The position numbers were made by a program, and so were the translations under genes. DNA of 64,000 nt from Castanea sativa (lineage: Eukaryota > Streptophyta > Magnoliopsida > Fagales > Fagaceae). Below, piece by piece: positions 34,361 to 46,373 of this stretch. The DNA is taken from contig NC_134018.1 in assembly GCF_040712315.1 (NCBI RefSeq), positions 1,984,001 through 2,048,000 of the forward strand. The letters are read 5' to 3'. The stretch's first letter is position 1, and each line of letters begins with the position of its first letter. Below the pieces are notes generated by a model, which worked only from the letters and a program-made list of their open reading frames with translations, did not search any database and was not told where the DNA came from.

Positions 34361-34988
34361 CCTTATTTTCGGCTCGTGGTTTGGGTTCCATGTGTTAAGG
34401 CCCATTTTAAATGCATGGGCTCAAGGATTCACCAAAGGGCATACGTTGATATATTTTAATTTTGTCATATAGTTAATGTCATTTACAATTCCATTATTTA
34501 CTTAATTCCATTTGCATTTCTGTCACTTATTTAATGTTATTTATATTTTTGTAATTTAAATAAAAAATGTATTACGTTTAAAATATTTTCATAACAAATT
34601 ATAGGTTATAAGTTGTTATTAGTTCTAAATTAAACTCACTATTAAAATTGTTTTTTTTTTCCATCAATGACAACTTGCTACTTAATATTTATTGTAAAAG
34701 TATTATGAAAAGTTTGTAGACATAATATTTTTCTTTAAATAATTTTTTTTTTCTTTTTCGTGTAGAAACATGCATTTTCGGCCTTTAGTTAGGATTTCAT
34801 GTTGGTTTAGGGCCATTCGAATTTGCGTGAGTCCAAGGACCCACCAAAGGGAAATTTCAGAAAATTTAAGCCCATAATCTAATCCATTTGATTTATGGGC
34901 CAATGAATGGTAAAAGTCCAATAATCGCTATCCTTCATTGTAGCCCGTGGTTTGGCCCATTTGATTACATGGATCCAAGGTTCAACCA
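34361..34988. other. spacer with three diverged GTGGTTTGG-type segments
   Basis: Segments near 34371-34440, 34766-34850 and 34931-34988 share a pattern ending CACCAAAGGG or CAACCAAAGGG. I see no gene. Confidence 0.4.
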
Positions 34989-34996
34989 AAGGGGAT

Positions 34997-36270
34997 TAGG
35001 GATGGTCATGGGTAGGGTATGGGTATACCCGATCCATACCCTACCTGAAAAGTTTACCCATGAATACCCAAATATCAATATCCATTAGTATCTATACCCG
35101 AATCATACCTGAATTATTATCCATGGATATCCATACCCTACCCAAAACCCGAAACCCATTCATTATTATTTTTTAATCCAAATAATTTATTATCCATGAA
35201 TTATTATTCATTTATTACCCATGGATACCCGAATATCAACATTACACTAACATAACTATTTGCCTTAGTCAGTCTAATCTCTGGACCTCTTTTTCTTCTT
35301 CTCGGGGATTAGAATGACAGAAAACACAAATGCCTTAATTAATTTTACTTCAGTGCTAAGGTTTTTGAGCAAGAGCTACAAATGAAATCAACTTAGGAAA
35401 GATATATACATAGTTGGAAGCAATTCATAAGGAGCCAACAATGACTCTAAAATAAGACCCCATTTCATAGCTTAGTCCTTCTTTTCTGAAAATCAAATAG
35501 AATAAGATTCCTAGCATCCAACAAAAACTAAATTTCTTTCCTAGATAACATAGAATATTAGGAAGATAAAAAAATAAAAAAGCTTCCCTTTCAGAATTAG
35601 AAAGGAGGCAATAACACAAACATGAAAAAGGAATCTCTAGCTTAACCTTACAAAAAGTACACCAACAGTGAAAACCCATCATAGCAAAAACTAAAAAAAT
35701 TCCCATTTCCCATATAACAAAACCTCAATGAAAAAAAAAACCAAAAATCAAATCAAACCCATTACAAAGTAAGCCAAAAGCAATAAAACCCAGAAAAGAA
35801 AACACCAAAAGCAACACGTGGATCACCAGGATCAAACCCATGCAAGCTGCCCCAACCAACAACCAATTAGAAAATCAAAAAGGGAAAGTAAGAAGAAAAA
35901 GAAAATGATACCCTGAAGAAGGAGCTTCTGAATAGTCTCATTGGGATCCATGGAACACTCCTTAAGCATTGCATAAATCTCTTCCTCACTGGTATTCATT
36001 GTGATCTCCTTGATGTCATTGAGGAGAGGCAGAGAGAGTGTCTGAGTGTGAGTAACGGTGAGTGAGACTATGAGAGAGAGGTTTAGGGTTTTTTTATTTA
36101 TTTTTAAATACGAGTCGGGTTTGGATAATATTCATACCCTACCCAAATAATTCGGGTAATATCCACACCCTACCCGGTTAAGCTCTACCCATAAAGAACC
36201 AAGTATTACCTGGAACATTTTGATCGGGTAGGGTTGGATATCCATTACCCAATGGGTATGGCCATCCCTA
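34997..36270. mobile_element. hAT-type non-autonomous element with captured gene fragment
   Basis: 1274 bp with terminal inverted repeats TAGGGATGGTCAT and, inverted at the right end, TAGGGATGGCCAT (12 of 13 matching). It is flanked by a perfect 8-bp TSD AAGGGGAT (34989-34996 and 36271-36278), the size typical of hAT elements. No transposase is visible. The subterminal regions are rich in GGGTAGGGTATGGGTA-like repeats. The interior carries part of a host gene (35912-36047). Confidence 0.88.
35912..36047 (-). pseudogene. captured GIP1-like exon (DUF1296 region)
   Basis: On the minus strand, a 5' flank with AACCCTAAACC is followed by a frame reading LNDIKEITMNTSEEEIYAML, then KECSMDPNETIQKLLLQ, ending CAG G|GTATC at 35912. 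This matches the N-terminal DUF1296 (UBA-like) segment of plant GBF-interacting protein 1, in which my recollection of the next codons (Asp-Pro) fits the phase-1 donor. Intron-like sequence follows toward 35300. It contains neither the N-terminal start nor later exons. It is a transduplicated fragment inside the hAT element, not a working gene. Confidence 0.75.
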
Positions 36271-36420
36271 AAGGGGATGTTGGTTCTTTTTTTTTCTTTC
36301 TTTTTTTTTCTTTTTTTTTTCCTTAAAGTAATGTCATTTACTTAACAATATTTATATTTCCGTAATTTATTTAACTTCATTTACATCTCTACTATTTATT
36401 GTTGATTTGTTGTATATATT

Positions 36421-36696
36421 ATCATGGAGCCGAGGAACTCATTGTAAATGATCAAGAATTTATTCGAAGGCTGATGGACCTATTTAGAATTAATCTGCAA
36501 AGAATATGGATGGTCTTCACTCCGGTCTTCCAGGGGTCCCTCCTGTCCAACACCATCTTAATTTTTTACTTGAGCATGCTGTTTTTTCTTTGTGAAAGGA
36601 TGAAAGTACCTTTATTCAGGAATTGTTTGCTAGGTTGAGATCTTTCACATCAGAGAGTCTACAAATTTATTCTTGGACTAGCTTTTTGGGCATGAA
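36421..36696 (+). pseudogene. SMEK/PP4R3-like pseudogene fragment, copy 1
   Basis: Diverged copy of 58626-58971, recognisable by ELIVNDQEFIRRLMDLFRI and by the sequence around DESTFIQE (near 36600). In the family this protein is regulatory subunit 3 of protein phosphatase 4. The segment has stops and lacks intervening parts, so it is a decayed, internally deleted copy. A 2454-bp solo LTR interrupts it at 36697. Confidence 0.6.
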
Positions 36697-39150
36697 TGTC
36701 ACGCCCCAAACCCCAAAGTATGAGAAAGACGTCTCAAGTACCTGTAACTTTTTTCATTTTTGACAATTCAATCCACACAAATCCTATCAAGTACCAACAT
36801 AAAAAATTACCATAATAATTCAATTGAATATACTATCAAAGTAAGTTAGAGTTCTAAGCATTAATACAAGGACCATTGGCCACAAAAGAATAGAGGTCTG
36901 AATAAACGATTACATATATATCAACAACTTGTCCCATCAGTGGGAATACAATCATAACCACTATAATATACAAAAGAATGAGTCAAGCCTATTCTAAGAT
37001 GTATATCATCCAATAACTCCATTACAAAAGTTCAACCTCCATCAGTAGTTAGTCTAACTACTATTAGTCACCAAAAAAGCTGTCTCAAAATATTGTTGCT
37101 TGCACTGAAAAGCTTATAAAAAATAATAGGATGAAACAGAGCCTAGTAAGTAGCAAAATTAATGGGAGTGGGGGAAATGCAAGTTTCATAACGATGAGTA
37201 AGTTACAAAACATGTTATAATATGAGAATTTCCATTAGGATCATGCAAATCCATTTTTCTTAATAAAGTGACAAGAATGATTAAAAGAATATAGCACCAA
37301 GCTTTCTCCAAATATTTCAACATGAAACTACATACTATTTACTGTAAGCTATCAAAATACCCTTGTTAAAATCTAGAAATCCAATCCAAAGCTACATGAC
37401 AAGCCGCCATAAAGACGTTAGGTATGCCACAAAGACATCAAGTTAAGCCACGAAGACATCAGTTATGCCATAAAGACATCAATTATGCCACAAAGACATC
37501 AATTCGCCACAAAGACGAGGTGCCAAGATACCAATGTCACAAAGCCTATGACATCAGGCTGGGTAATCACATGTCGTAGCCTAAGGGAAAAAACATAAAG
37601 AGCTCACAGTTTACATAAAATCAAAATACTGTTCACTTTTAAGTAGCTTCACAAAAACCTTTGAAATACCTAATATATTCACAAGGTTCTCAAGTTTTCC
37701 AAAATCATTTCTTGTCAATAATATTTTGCATCAACTTTCCCAATTATCAAAGCATCTTTAAATTTTCAAATAATGCAATAAATCAATAAAATCCATTCTC
37801 AAAAATTTAATCAAAGATGCTAATATTTTCCATGCTAACAAATCATGCATTTCCCCATATGCATTGCCAAATATGATAACATTTTCACAACTAATCTCAT
37901 ACATTAAAGTTACCACGTAAAGCTTTCTAGGAAATATAATTTCCATAACAACTTTCCAAAATGTGTTTAACCCAAAAATAATGCTTTATGCAACATGGTA
38001 ATTTTTTTAAAAATTCTATTAAAAGCTACTTACCTTACAACCCTCAAAAAGCTTAACTTTCCAAGCTCCAAAGGAGATTAGCTAGAACCTAAACAATACC
38101 AAGCAAACCTATCACAATAAGCATAAAGCTTGACATTACATTTAGCTATAAATTAGAAATTGCTAACTAAGTAATTAATTAGGCAAGCCTAGTAATTAAC
38201 CTCACAAATAATGTATTCCACTTCCAAAGTTTCTCAACAATTTCATTACAAGGCATAGACTCCCATTATACTCATGAATCATTCAAGGTATTATCTCTAA
38301 CATCCAAACCTCAATAATTTATGAGTAGTTTCCACAAGATTTTCACAACATCATCAAGAGACCCATGACACCAAAATCACAATATCCTTCAAAACTAACA
38401 ATTTAAATCTTTAACAATAAAAATCAGATTCATCAATTGTTTCACATTAGAAAGTCAAAAACCCCCAAATCTTTACTATGGGTAAATCTCAAATGGCTAC
38501 CATTGTACAAAATCCACAACCACTCACCCAAATAGGTCCACCAAAGCAAAACCCATAAACATTATCACAAGAATATCACTTCCAAAACTTAGATTACAAA
38601 AACCTCTAGCAAAATATGAAAACCCACAAAAAGTATAAAAGCTCTTACCTTAAATAAGATGAGGTGTAGAAGCTTAAGGGGTTTTTATGGAGCTCTTTCG
38701 CCGGAAATAATGGTGGAGGCGGTGGAGTGGTTCACCGGTGGGAGAGTGAGAGAGGATTGTGGGTGTTTGAGACAAAATGAAAAAGAAAGCAAAGTGAGAA
38801 GAGAGGAGACAGCCGGCCAAGGGGAGATATTATGAGAGAAAAGAAGTGGTGGGGAGCCAACGAGGGCTTGGCTGAGTAGGTAAGGTTCGAACGCTTCATG
38901 CAACCACACTTAGGTGGGTATACTTGGCTCCGGCACGTGCGCAAAAAAAGGGGTAAATGGCTCTGGCACAGCTCCCTGCCTTGGGGTTTAATAAAACCAT
39001 AAACACCCCCTTTTTTTTTTACCAAAAAAAAAAAAAAAAAAAGAAGTGGTGGGGAATTAAGGGTAGGTGGGTGGGGCTCACATGAGTCAAAAATTTGACC
39101 ACCACTTTTTTTTTTTTTTTACTTGGTTTGACTTGGGCTAGGGCGTTACA
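36697..39150. mobile_element. solo LTR, 2454 bp
   Basis: TGTCACGCCCC ... GGGCGTTACA, with flanking 5-mers ATGAA and TTGAA (one mismatch). The paralogous empty site near 58967-58980 reads GGGCTTGAAAGACC, which fixes both ends. It holds a minisatellite of about six copies of a 20-bp unit (GCCACAAAGACATCAATTAT type) at 37406-37520. No gag or pol is visible. An LTR this long is plausible for a Ty3-type element. Confidence 0.8.
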
Positions 39151-39155
39151 TTGAA

Positions 39156-40212
39156 AGATCTGGAATGTTATGGTTTTGAGTCTAGACCTAAGCTTGAAGC
39201 GGACTGTGATGGGTGGTTAATAATTCTCCATGTCATGCATGATTTTTTTTTTAATACACAATAACCAGACACGATCTTGACCAGGAAGATCTGAAAGTGA
39301 ACCTTTTCAACGAATATGTGAATGCTTGATAATTGGAGATACTTTCTCAAATGGCCAATCAGCACCTTAATCTGAAAGTACTAAAGTTCAAAAAGTTTCT
39401 ACAATTTTAGAGGATGATTGAGGAATTCAGATGAACGGTTAAGATTGTAGGATTTGGTAGGTGAGATTATATAGTATAGCTAAGGATGACTAGTTTTAGT
39501 GAAACTTTATGGTAAAGTTCAATTTTGTTTGTAAAAAATTGTGATTTTGAAAAGTATGCCACATTGGTCTTTGATTGTTCAAGACTATTTTCTTGGCTTG
39601 GCCGTGTACGTAGGAGTTAGGACAAAAGGGAATAAAATTATTAGGTCCGTTGGATGGTTTTTGTTTGTCTTTCTAAAACGATGGTGGGCCATTCTCATTT
39701 GAGAGACAATGGACATAACTATTTTTCGTGAATGAGGGAGCAAAGACTAACGTCATAATCGTTTGTATATGTTGGACTAAAGTCATATACTTTTCATATT
39801 TTTATTTGAATTTATTTACTGTTTGTGATTGTGACTCTAATTAAAGTCTTTTTTTAACTTTTTTTTTTAATAACATTTTAATCCCATGTTTGGGTGGAAT
39901 GAGATGGGAGGAGAGGAGAGAAAAATGATAGTTTATTATCTAGCTTTATGTTAGTTCAAAGGATAATTTGAGGGTTTTTTTTGGGCAAAATTTCATGGGT
40001 TTTAAATCAGTGCTTGAATAATTCTAAAGTACGGTTAATTATATAGCTCTATGTGTGTGTTTCTAAAAAAAAATATTCAGTGTTGTTGAGTCATCCCACA
40101 TCAGTAAGGTGTGATATTGAGAAGGGGTTTATCAATTGCTCCGCGACACTAACTGCCGTATGCAGTTTTGGTGTTGGTATGTAAGTGTATTTCCTTATCT
40201 CATCCTCCTTCC

Positions 40213-40245
<33 letters not shown>

Positions 40246-40684
40246 TTCTAAAAAAAAATGTTAGTTCAACTAAGAGATTTAATTCTTCTAAAAAATATTA
40301 GATATTTAATGAAGTACAAATTGCAATAATTTGAAATGTGATGATGTATAATTTATTTACTTTAATTTAAACTTAAATTCAAACTTTACTTGGGTTTATT
40401 GTATAATTATTCCTAATCAATCCTTTGTGGGTTTTTTTTTTTTTTGTAGGTTCTTAATTAATGCTTAATTAAATCTCAAAGTGTAGTTTATTATATTGCT
40501 TTATGTTAGTTAATCTCAATAGAGATTCAATAAAAGTACAAACTGCAATCATTTGATACAAGACTATGTATGATAAAGATACAACTTTTAGTTTGATTTA
40601 AAATTAAATTCAAACTTTAATAGGGTTGATCATATAATTATCCTTGTTCTTCCCTAATCTATGTGTGCAATACATGCATATATA
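39156..40684. other. spacer in segmental duplication copy 1
   Basis: Paralogous to 58972-60303. It includes a (GT)n tract at 40217-40243. No gene. Confidence 0.6.
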
Positions 40685-41444
40685 GGTTGCGTTTGGTTGG
40701 ACAGTAAATCAATTTCAGAAAATATTTTTCGCATTTGCGTGTGTTTGGTTCAACGGAAAATTTGGTTAAACTGAAAATCATTCCCACGTTGACTGGAAAA
40801 TAACCCTCCCCAGCTGTAAATCAATTTCCGTTTCTATTTTACCTTCAAATACAATTTTTCAGACTGAAAATAGAAAAGGAGAGAGAGAGAGAGAGCAACG
40901 GCAGTCACACCAGTGAGATCTCGCCGGCGAGATCGAGGCGTGAGATCACGCCGTCGACTGCGCGCCCGCAAGACCGTGCCGTCAAGCTCGTGCAAACGAG
41001 ATCGAGGCACGAGATCGCTTCGTTGACTATGCACCGGCGAGATCGAGGCGCCATAGAACTCGCGCCGTGAAATCGCACCGACCGTCGTGAGATCGCGCCA
41101 TGAGATGGGACCGGATTTGCGATGTAAGATCGCGCTGTGAGATCTCTTCCTCCTCCCTCTCTCAGTCTTGACCGAATGATTTATGTGGGAATGGTGTTTT
41201 TGATTTTTGTTTGTTTAATAGTTGATGTATTGCTTTGTTTGGATGCTGGGAAAATGACTGGAAAAATGTGAAAAATTAGTAAAAAATTTGCATTTTCAGA
41301 ATGTTACCAAACACTTAAAATTATTTTCTAATATAATTTTTAAAATGCAACAATACACTCGAAAATATTTTCCTTTCCTAAAAATATTTTTACCTGAAAT
41401 TATTTTGCACCCGAAAATTAATTTACACCGAAACAAATGCAGCC
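40685..41444. mobile_element. PIF/Harbinger-type MITE, 760 bp
   Basis: Ends GGTTGCGTTTGGTT and, inverted, GGCTGCATTTGTTT, with the 3-bp TSD ATA (40682-40684 and 41445-41447). The paralogous locus near 60290-60310 has the uninterrupted site. It has a GC-rich core (40890-41150) of GAGATCGCGCC-type repeats. Non-autonomous, with no transposase. Confidence 0.85.
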
Positions 41445-41447
41445 ATA

Positions 41448-41680
41448 ATTACATACCTTATAACTATACGATTATGATATGAAAGAAGCTTTTTCACATT
41501 AGTGGTTTAACCAATACTTAGAATACTAGGAAAGTCTATATTGCAACAATCAGGGCATTACATTCATGAAACAAAAAGACGGAGAAATTATCTATTCCCT
41601 TCGCACTGAAGCATCAAATTCCTCAACATACATGATTGTTTAAACAAAAAAGAAAGAGAGCAAAATTCTCAGCTCATAGA
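41448..41680. other. 3' flank of the 41.7-kb HIPP gene
   Basis: No gene. Paralogous to about 60304-60539. Confidence 0.6.
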
Positions 41681-41713
41681 TCACATGATGGAGCAGAGAC
41701 TTGGATCAGGATC

Positions 41714-42272
41714 CTAGACAGCTTCACGGAACATGGGAACTGGTGGATATTGATACACTAGCGCATGTTGTTCAGGATTATTTTGTAGGTCCTCCTTTGG
41801 CTTTTCTTTCTCCTTCTCTTCTCCAACGCTCAAAATGGCGGCACCATAGGAAAGCTTCTTCCTCAACGAACCGGTCAAGTTAGCGGCGTCCACTCTTTCG
41901 CCAATCACCACCAACTGATCTTTATCAGACCCTTCTACTGCCACTGAGGTCACACCTGTAGAATCAATGCACGTTATATACAAGTTCCTTAGCAATGGTT
42001 TCTCAAAAGCCAAAATAAAAATTGAGTTTTTGATGCTAACCCTCAGCGTTGCTAGCGATCTTCATGGCCTTGATTCTGCATTTTTCATTGGTCATTTGCA
42101 CCCGGATGATAATTTTTTGCTACATGCACCATGAAATAAAAGACACAGTAAGTAATTAGTTTCTAAAATATACCAAAGCTTTTCTTGTTTTATAGAGCTA
42201 AAAGTTAAAATAAAGCTTCAGAAAATTTGCTTTTGGTGCAATCTTCGTGAAATTTGCGAGGTTTACCTTCAT
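41714..42272 (-). CDS. HIPP-derived HMA protein without CaaX box (41.7 kb)
   Basis: Exons 42272-42267 (ATGAAG), 42119-42041 and 41955-41714, giving 108 residues. It is an HMA protein of the CSIM subfamily with two losses. In exon 2 the metal loop reads QMTNEKCRIK, with Asn for the first Cys of CxxC. In exon 3 a TAG at 41714-41716 replaces the Tyr codon kept in the 60.5-kb paralogue, after an extra GCT codon, so DPDPSLCSIM beyond it is no longer translated. It is therefore predicted to bind metal weakly or not at all and not to be prenylated. It may be a new HMA-only protein or an early pseudogene; sequence alone cannot decide. Confidence 0.6.
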
Positions 42273-42365
42273 GTTTTGGAGAAGGAAAAAGCAACGTAGC
42301 GCACTCTATGAGAGAACTCTGATGGGCATAAGCTGTGTCAACAGAAAGAAAGAAATTGTATTACT

Positions 42366-42374
42366 ATTTATATA
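42366..42374 (-). promoter_or_regulatory. TATA box of the 41.7-kb HIPP gene
   Basis: Minus strand TATATAAATA, about 95 bp upstream of ATG. The 60.5-kb paralogue has the same motif. Confidence 0.6.
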
Positions 42375-42494
42375 GCTTAGCTCCAAGTAGGCATGCAGTA
42401 CGTAAGCTCCAAGTACGCATGGAAGTACGCACGAAATTTTTGGTTGTGTATGTGAGGGAGGGGAGGGGACGACAGAGAGAGAAAGTCAGAAAAG

Positions 42495-42529
<35 letters not shown>

Positions 42530-44724
42530 GTAGTTTTCAGCAAAAAAAATTTTTAGGTAATTTCGGAGTATAGTGAAATAGTGTTCATTTTATTTATATT
42601 TATAGTAGACTTTATCATAAATTTAATAAAGAACTTTACCATGAACATGAAAAAAAAAAGACATCATTCTTTATACTCCGAAAATATATAAAAATTACTC
42701 TTTTTAGCCGATGATAAAAACGGGTGCCAGCGAGATTGTGAGTGTGTTCCTACTGTTGGTACGGTTTCTCGCATGGAATACACGCATTGTATCTGAGTTT
42801 GTTCTGTTCGTACTTCCTAAAATAATTGGTATCTGAGTGTGAACCTCTTATTTTACCATTTTTTATATACACTCTTTAGTAAAAATGCAATACGTAAGCT
42901 CCAATAATACATGAAGTGCTCCAAGTAAAAAACTTCTTTTTAAGTATGTGGGTGCTCCGGTTCTTTTCAATATGACCACTTTTTTGCATTTCAACTAAAT
43001 CGTACCAATTTATCAAGTGAATACAAGGTTCAAATTAAATCAGATTATACTTTCGTATTGTGATTAGAAATTAAATTCAATAAGAAAATTATATAAAAGA
43101 TCCTATTATGCCTTCTAATAATATTGCATTAGATTTTTGGAAATAAAATATATATTAGGAGGAAATACGTACACATAATCACATCCCATTAAAACTCTAC
43201 TACCTCTTATAATCGAAGATTAAAACCCAAACTAAGTTTATTTCTGTTACATGCTGAGATGCTGCTGAGCTGAAAAGCCACTAGGCAAGACCTACTGTAC
43301 ATGTCATTTGGGAACAAATGAGTCAAACCCTCAAAAGAGAAATATTTGGAAAAATACTAGTACACATTTTATATTCCTATTATACACATTCTTTCACATA
43401 AGGTTAAAGTGCACAAAAATTGTGAATTGAAATTCATGATTTCTTAGAATTTAAGTTACGAGTTCTGTGCACTTTAAACATGTGTATAAGAATGTATACA
43501 ATAGAATGTGTATAATAAATATTACCTAAATATGAATAGTTGCTTTGGATGTTGTGTGGGAACCATATGATGGTAAATATGAAACCATTAAGCATAGTTT
43601 CTTCGTTAGGTTCAGTACAAAAACAATCACAAAGGATCTATTTGGTATGCAATTTTAAACAATAATTTTTAGTATTTAAATACTGAAAACTGTTGAAAAA
43701 AAATTTATGTTTGATAAGAGTGTTTGACTAAGAGTATTTGAGTCAGATACAAATCTCAATTTGAGTTCTTGAAACACTGTATTTTGAAAAAATAGGGAAT
43801 TGTTTAGTAAAATTATTCTAATAATGTTTATATTTTTTAAAAATATATACAAATAAAAAATATATTAAAAAATATATAATATTATTTAAAAACTAAAAAT
43901 ACCTTTATCAAACCACTTTAACTTACTGATAAGACAACACAACACGAAATCTTTCTTTTCTCTCTCCTGCGTGACTTTTTTTTTTTCCCTCCTGCACAAA
44001 CCCACATTGCTGGACGCCTGGGCCCACATTTCTGTCACTAAACTTCTGTTTCAATGACGGCAATGAACCATCACATCAAAAACAACAACTAGCTCTGTGA
44101 ATTCACCCCCGGGCCCACTCACCAACTAGCTCTATGAACCCGCCCACCTGACTTGAAGAGTTTCAACTTTCAAAACCATAAAGACTTATATCAATAAAAA
44201 AGACCATGACAAAATGTTAACAGAAACTTCGACATTTCAAAAAAGAATAATATCAATAAGAAACAAAAATAAAAAATGATGGATGTATAGACAGGATTTG
44301 GTTTTATGATCATGAATATGTCTATTGTTTTGATTAGTCCATCATCGAGAAACTTGGACCTTGCCTAATTAATTGATCATGACATATATCACTGTACACA
44401 GAACTTATCTAAGTTCTAATATCTAAACGATCACATCACAAATAATATTAAAAAAAAATCATAAAGGAGAAGGTGGACCTCTTATTCCATATGTGAAAGC
44501 TTCATTGTTCAAAACAAGATGGGGTCTCTAACTTTTTCAAAGTCCTAAAAAAAAAAAAAGTGCCCCAATTTTGTTTCATGAATGCGATATCTTGGTAGGT
44601 AATGTTTATAAAATAATAGGGGTGCCACTCGAGGAAGTTGACATGCATGTATATAGAGTTTATTTTTGTAATTAGAAGGTTGTATGCCAGGAATATTACA
44701 GATGCATACATATAAGAGTATGTG

Positions 44725-44730
<6 letters not shown>
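42375..44730. other. 5' flank and spacer
   Basis: Contains a GA tract near 42503-42525. It is paralogous to 61280-62800 up to about 44170. I see no gene. Confidence 0.5.

Positions 44731-44808
<78 letters not shown>
44731..44808. repeat. (GA)n microsatellite
   Basis: About 39 GA dinucleotides. The Ser/Leu reading frame across it is an artefact. Confidence 0.95.
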
Positions 44809-44809
<1 letters not shown>

Positions 44810-45619
44810 TCTTGGTCCAATTTCTCTTTTAGAATTTTGAATAGCATATATCATTTCATCAAATATATTTTTATTTTCATTTCCATTTCCATTTTATAAA
44901 TATTTTTGACATCTTTAAAATCTACCAATTTGAATGTTAGAATTTATGAGATCTAAATTTTTTTGCTTTTAGTTTTATGGGAGAGCTCATACTTTTTGGA
45001 GAGTCACGTACAAAAAGTAAATTCTAATTATATTTATAAAAGGATTAATAAATCATATATTATATAATAAATGTTGAGTTCTAGAAGCTATGGTTCCATC
45101 AATTAGCTATCTTTTTTATGTAATAAATTTATTCACTATTATTAATTACTTATGAATATAGTTTAGTTTATAAGAAACTCTATTACCAATACATTGTAGC
45201 TTGATAAGAAATTTTACTTTTTTAAGTAAAAATTTATTACATGTTTCAAGAAATTTATTACTTTATGCCAACTAGATTTTTATTAAAAAATTCAATAAAT
45301 TTACAATAACATATAATTAAATTATTAAGATAGTTTTAATAATATTATAATTGAATTATAGGAAGTCATAAAAATTTTTATAGAATAAAAATATTAAAAT
45401 TACTATCAATTTTACAATAAAAATGACAAAAAATTGATGTGATTGATTTTTTTTTTTTGAAAAATATGCAATTGGTATTATATAAACAATATAATAAATA
45501 AAATTTTAATTTTAATTTTAATTTAATTTAATTTTAATTAATTAATTTTTTATTATTTTTTTTTTTTGTGTTTCATGTTCAAAAGATGACAATCAATTTA
45601 GAAGGCTTACGCAAGGAAA
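44809..45619. other. gene-free AT-rich spacer
   Basis: I see no gene. AT-rich, with TTTAA-type runs near 45510-45550. Confidence 0.5.
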
Positions 45620-45790
45620 ATACATATGTTTAATTATCAACTCATGCAGACGTCACAAATTGGAAGCACAAGAAACCAGGAGAGCAAGAACAAAACAAAG
45701 ACAAAAGGTTTACATCTCAATTCTCGTGGATGAGTTAGCAATATTCATCAAATGCCTATCACATTGTGAAGCAATTGCCATATGCTATAT
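45620..45790 (-). pseudogene. HIPP 3' end relic
   Basis: On the minus strand the last codons read GNCFTM before TGA (45759-45761), then a flank closely matching the 3' region of pseudogene C (ATTTGATGAATATTGC, then TTTTGTCTTTGTTTTGTTC). Nothing of the HMA exons remains upstream. It is a trace of another CAIM-type gene. Confidence 0.65.
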
Positions 45791-45855
45791 GTAGATATAT
45801 TTTAACATTCAAAACACAAAAATGTCGCATTATCCAGTTTTGTATCCTAAAAAAA

Positions 45856-45915
45856 TTTACAATTGTGCTACAGTACTGTCACAAATTTGTGACGGTATTG
45901 TAGCACAATTGTAAA
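45856..45915. repeat. 60-bp near-perfect palindrome
   Basis: Two 30-bp arms (TTTACAATTGTGCTACA...) meet without a loop and differ at 2 positions. It may be one terminus of a non-autonomous element, because ACAATTGTG recurs near 46608. Confidence 0.85.
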
Positions 45916-46325
45916 ATGAAATAATATTTTTTTATTCACTTACTTAACATATCTGACTCTTTCTCTCTCTTCATTTTATCTGTTTCTCATCTCCTTTCTC
46001 TTTCTCCACAATGTTCTGGTCTGTCTCTCTCTCATCACATCTCTCTCTCACAATGGGCATATTTTGGCGTGGGTCGTGGGTCTAGTGGCACCGTAAATCT
46101 GGTGGTGTCGTGGGTCTGGTGGTTTCGACGACGTGGTCCTTTGATGGAGGTGCTCAACCTCTCCTTTGATGATGGATTGCTCAAGCTTGCCGATGATGGG
46201 CTATGATTTTTTTGGCATGGGTCCGGTGGTGGATTGTGGTGTGTGGTGGTTTGAGGGGTTATAGGTTGCTGGGTTTTGTGTGTTGTGATGCGATGGTGGC
46301 AGCGTTGATCGATTTCGTCCCCAAA

Positions 46326-46373
<48 letters not shown>

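Larger units (their letters stand above)
36399..44170. repeat. segmental duplication, copy 1
   Basis: Paralogous to 58626-62800 in the same order: SMEK-like fragment, spacer, HIPP gene and 5' flank. This copy is longer through the LTR and Harbinger-type insertions. The other copy carries its own MITE. Confidence 0.85.

Noticed and set aside
37406..37520. Regular 20-bp repeats, at first sight CRISPR-like
   Set aside because: The units are contiguous with no unique spacers and lie inside a plant solo LTR, so this is a minisatellite.
44545..44847. Ser/Leu-repeat open frame
   Set aside because: It is a reading of the (GA)n microsatellite.
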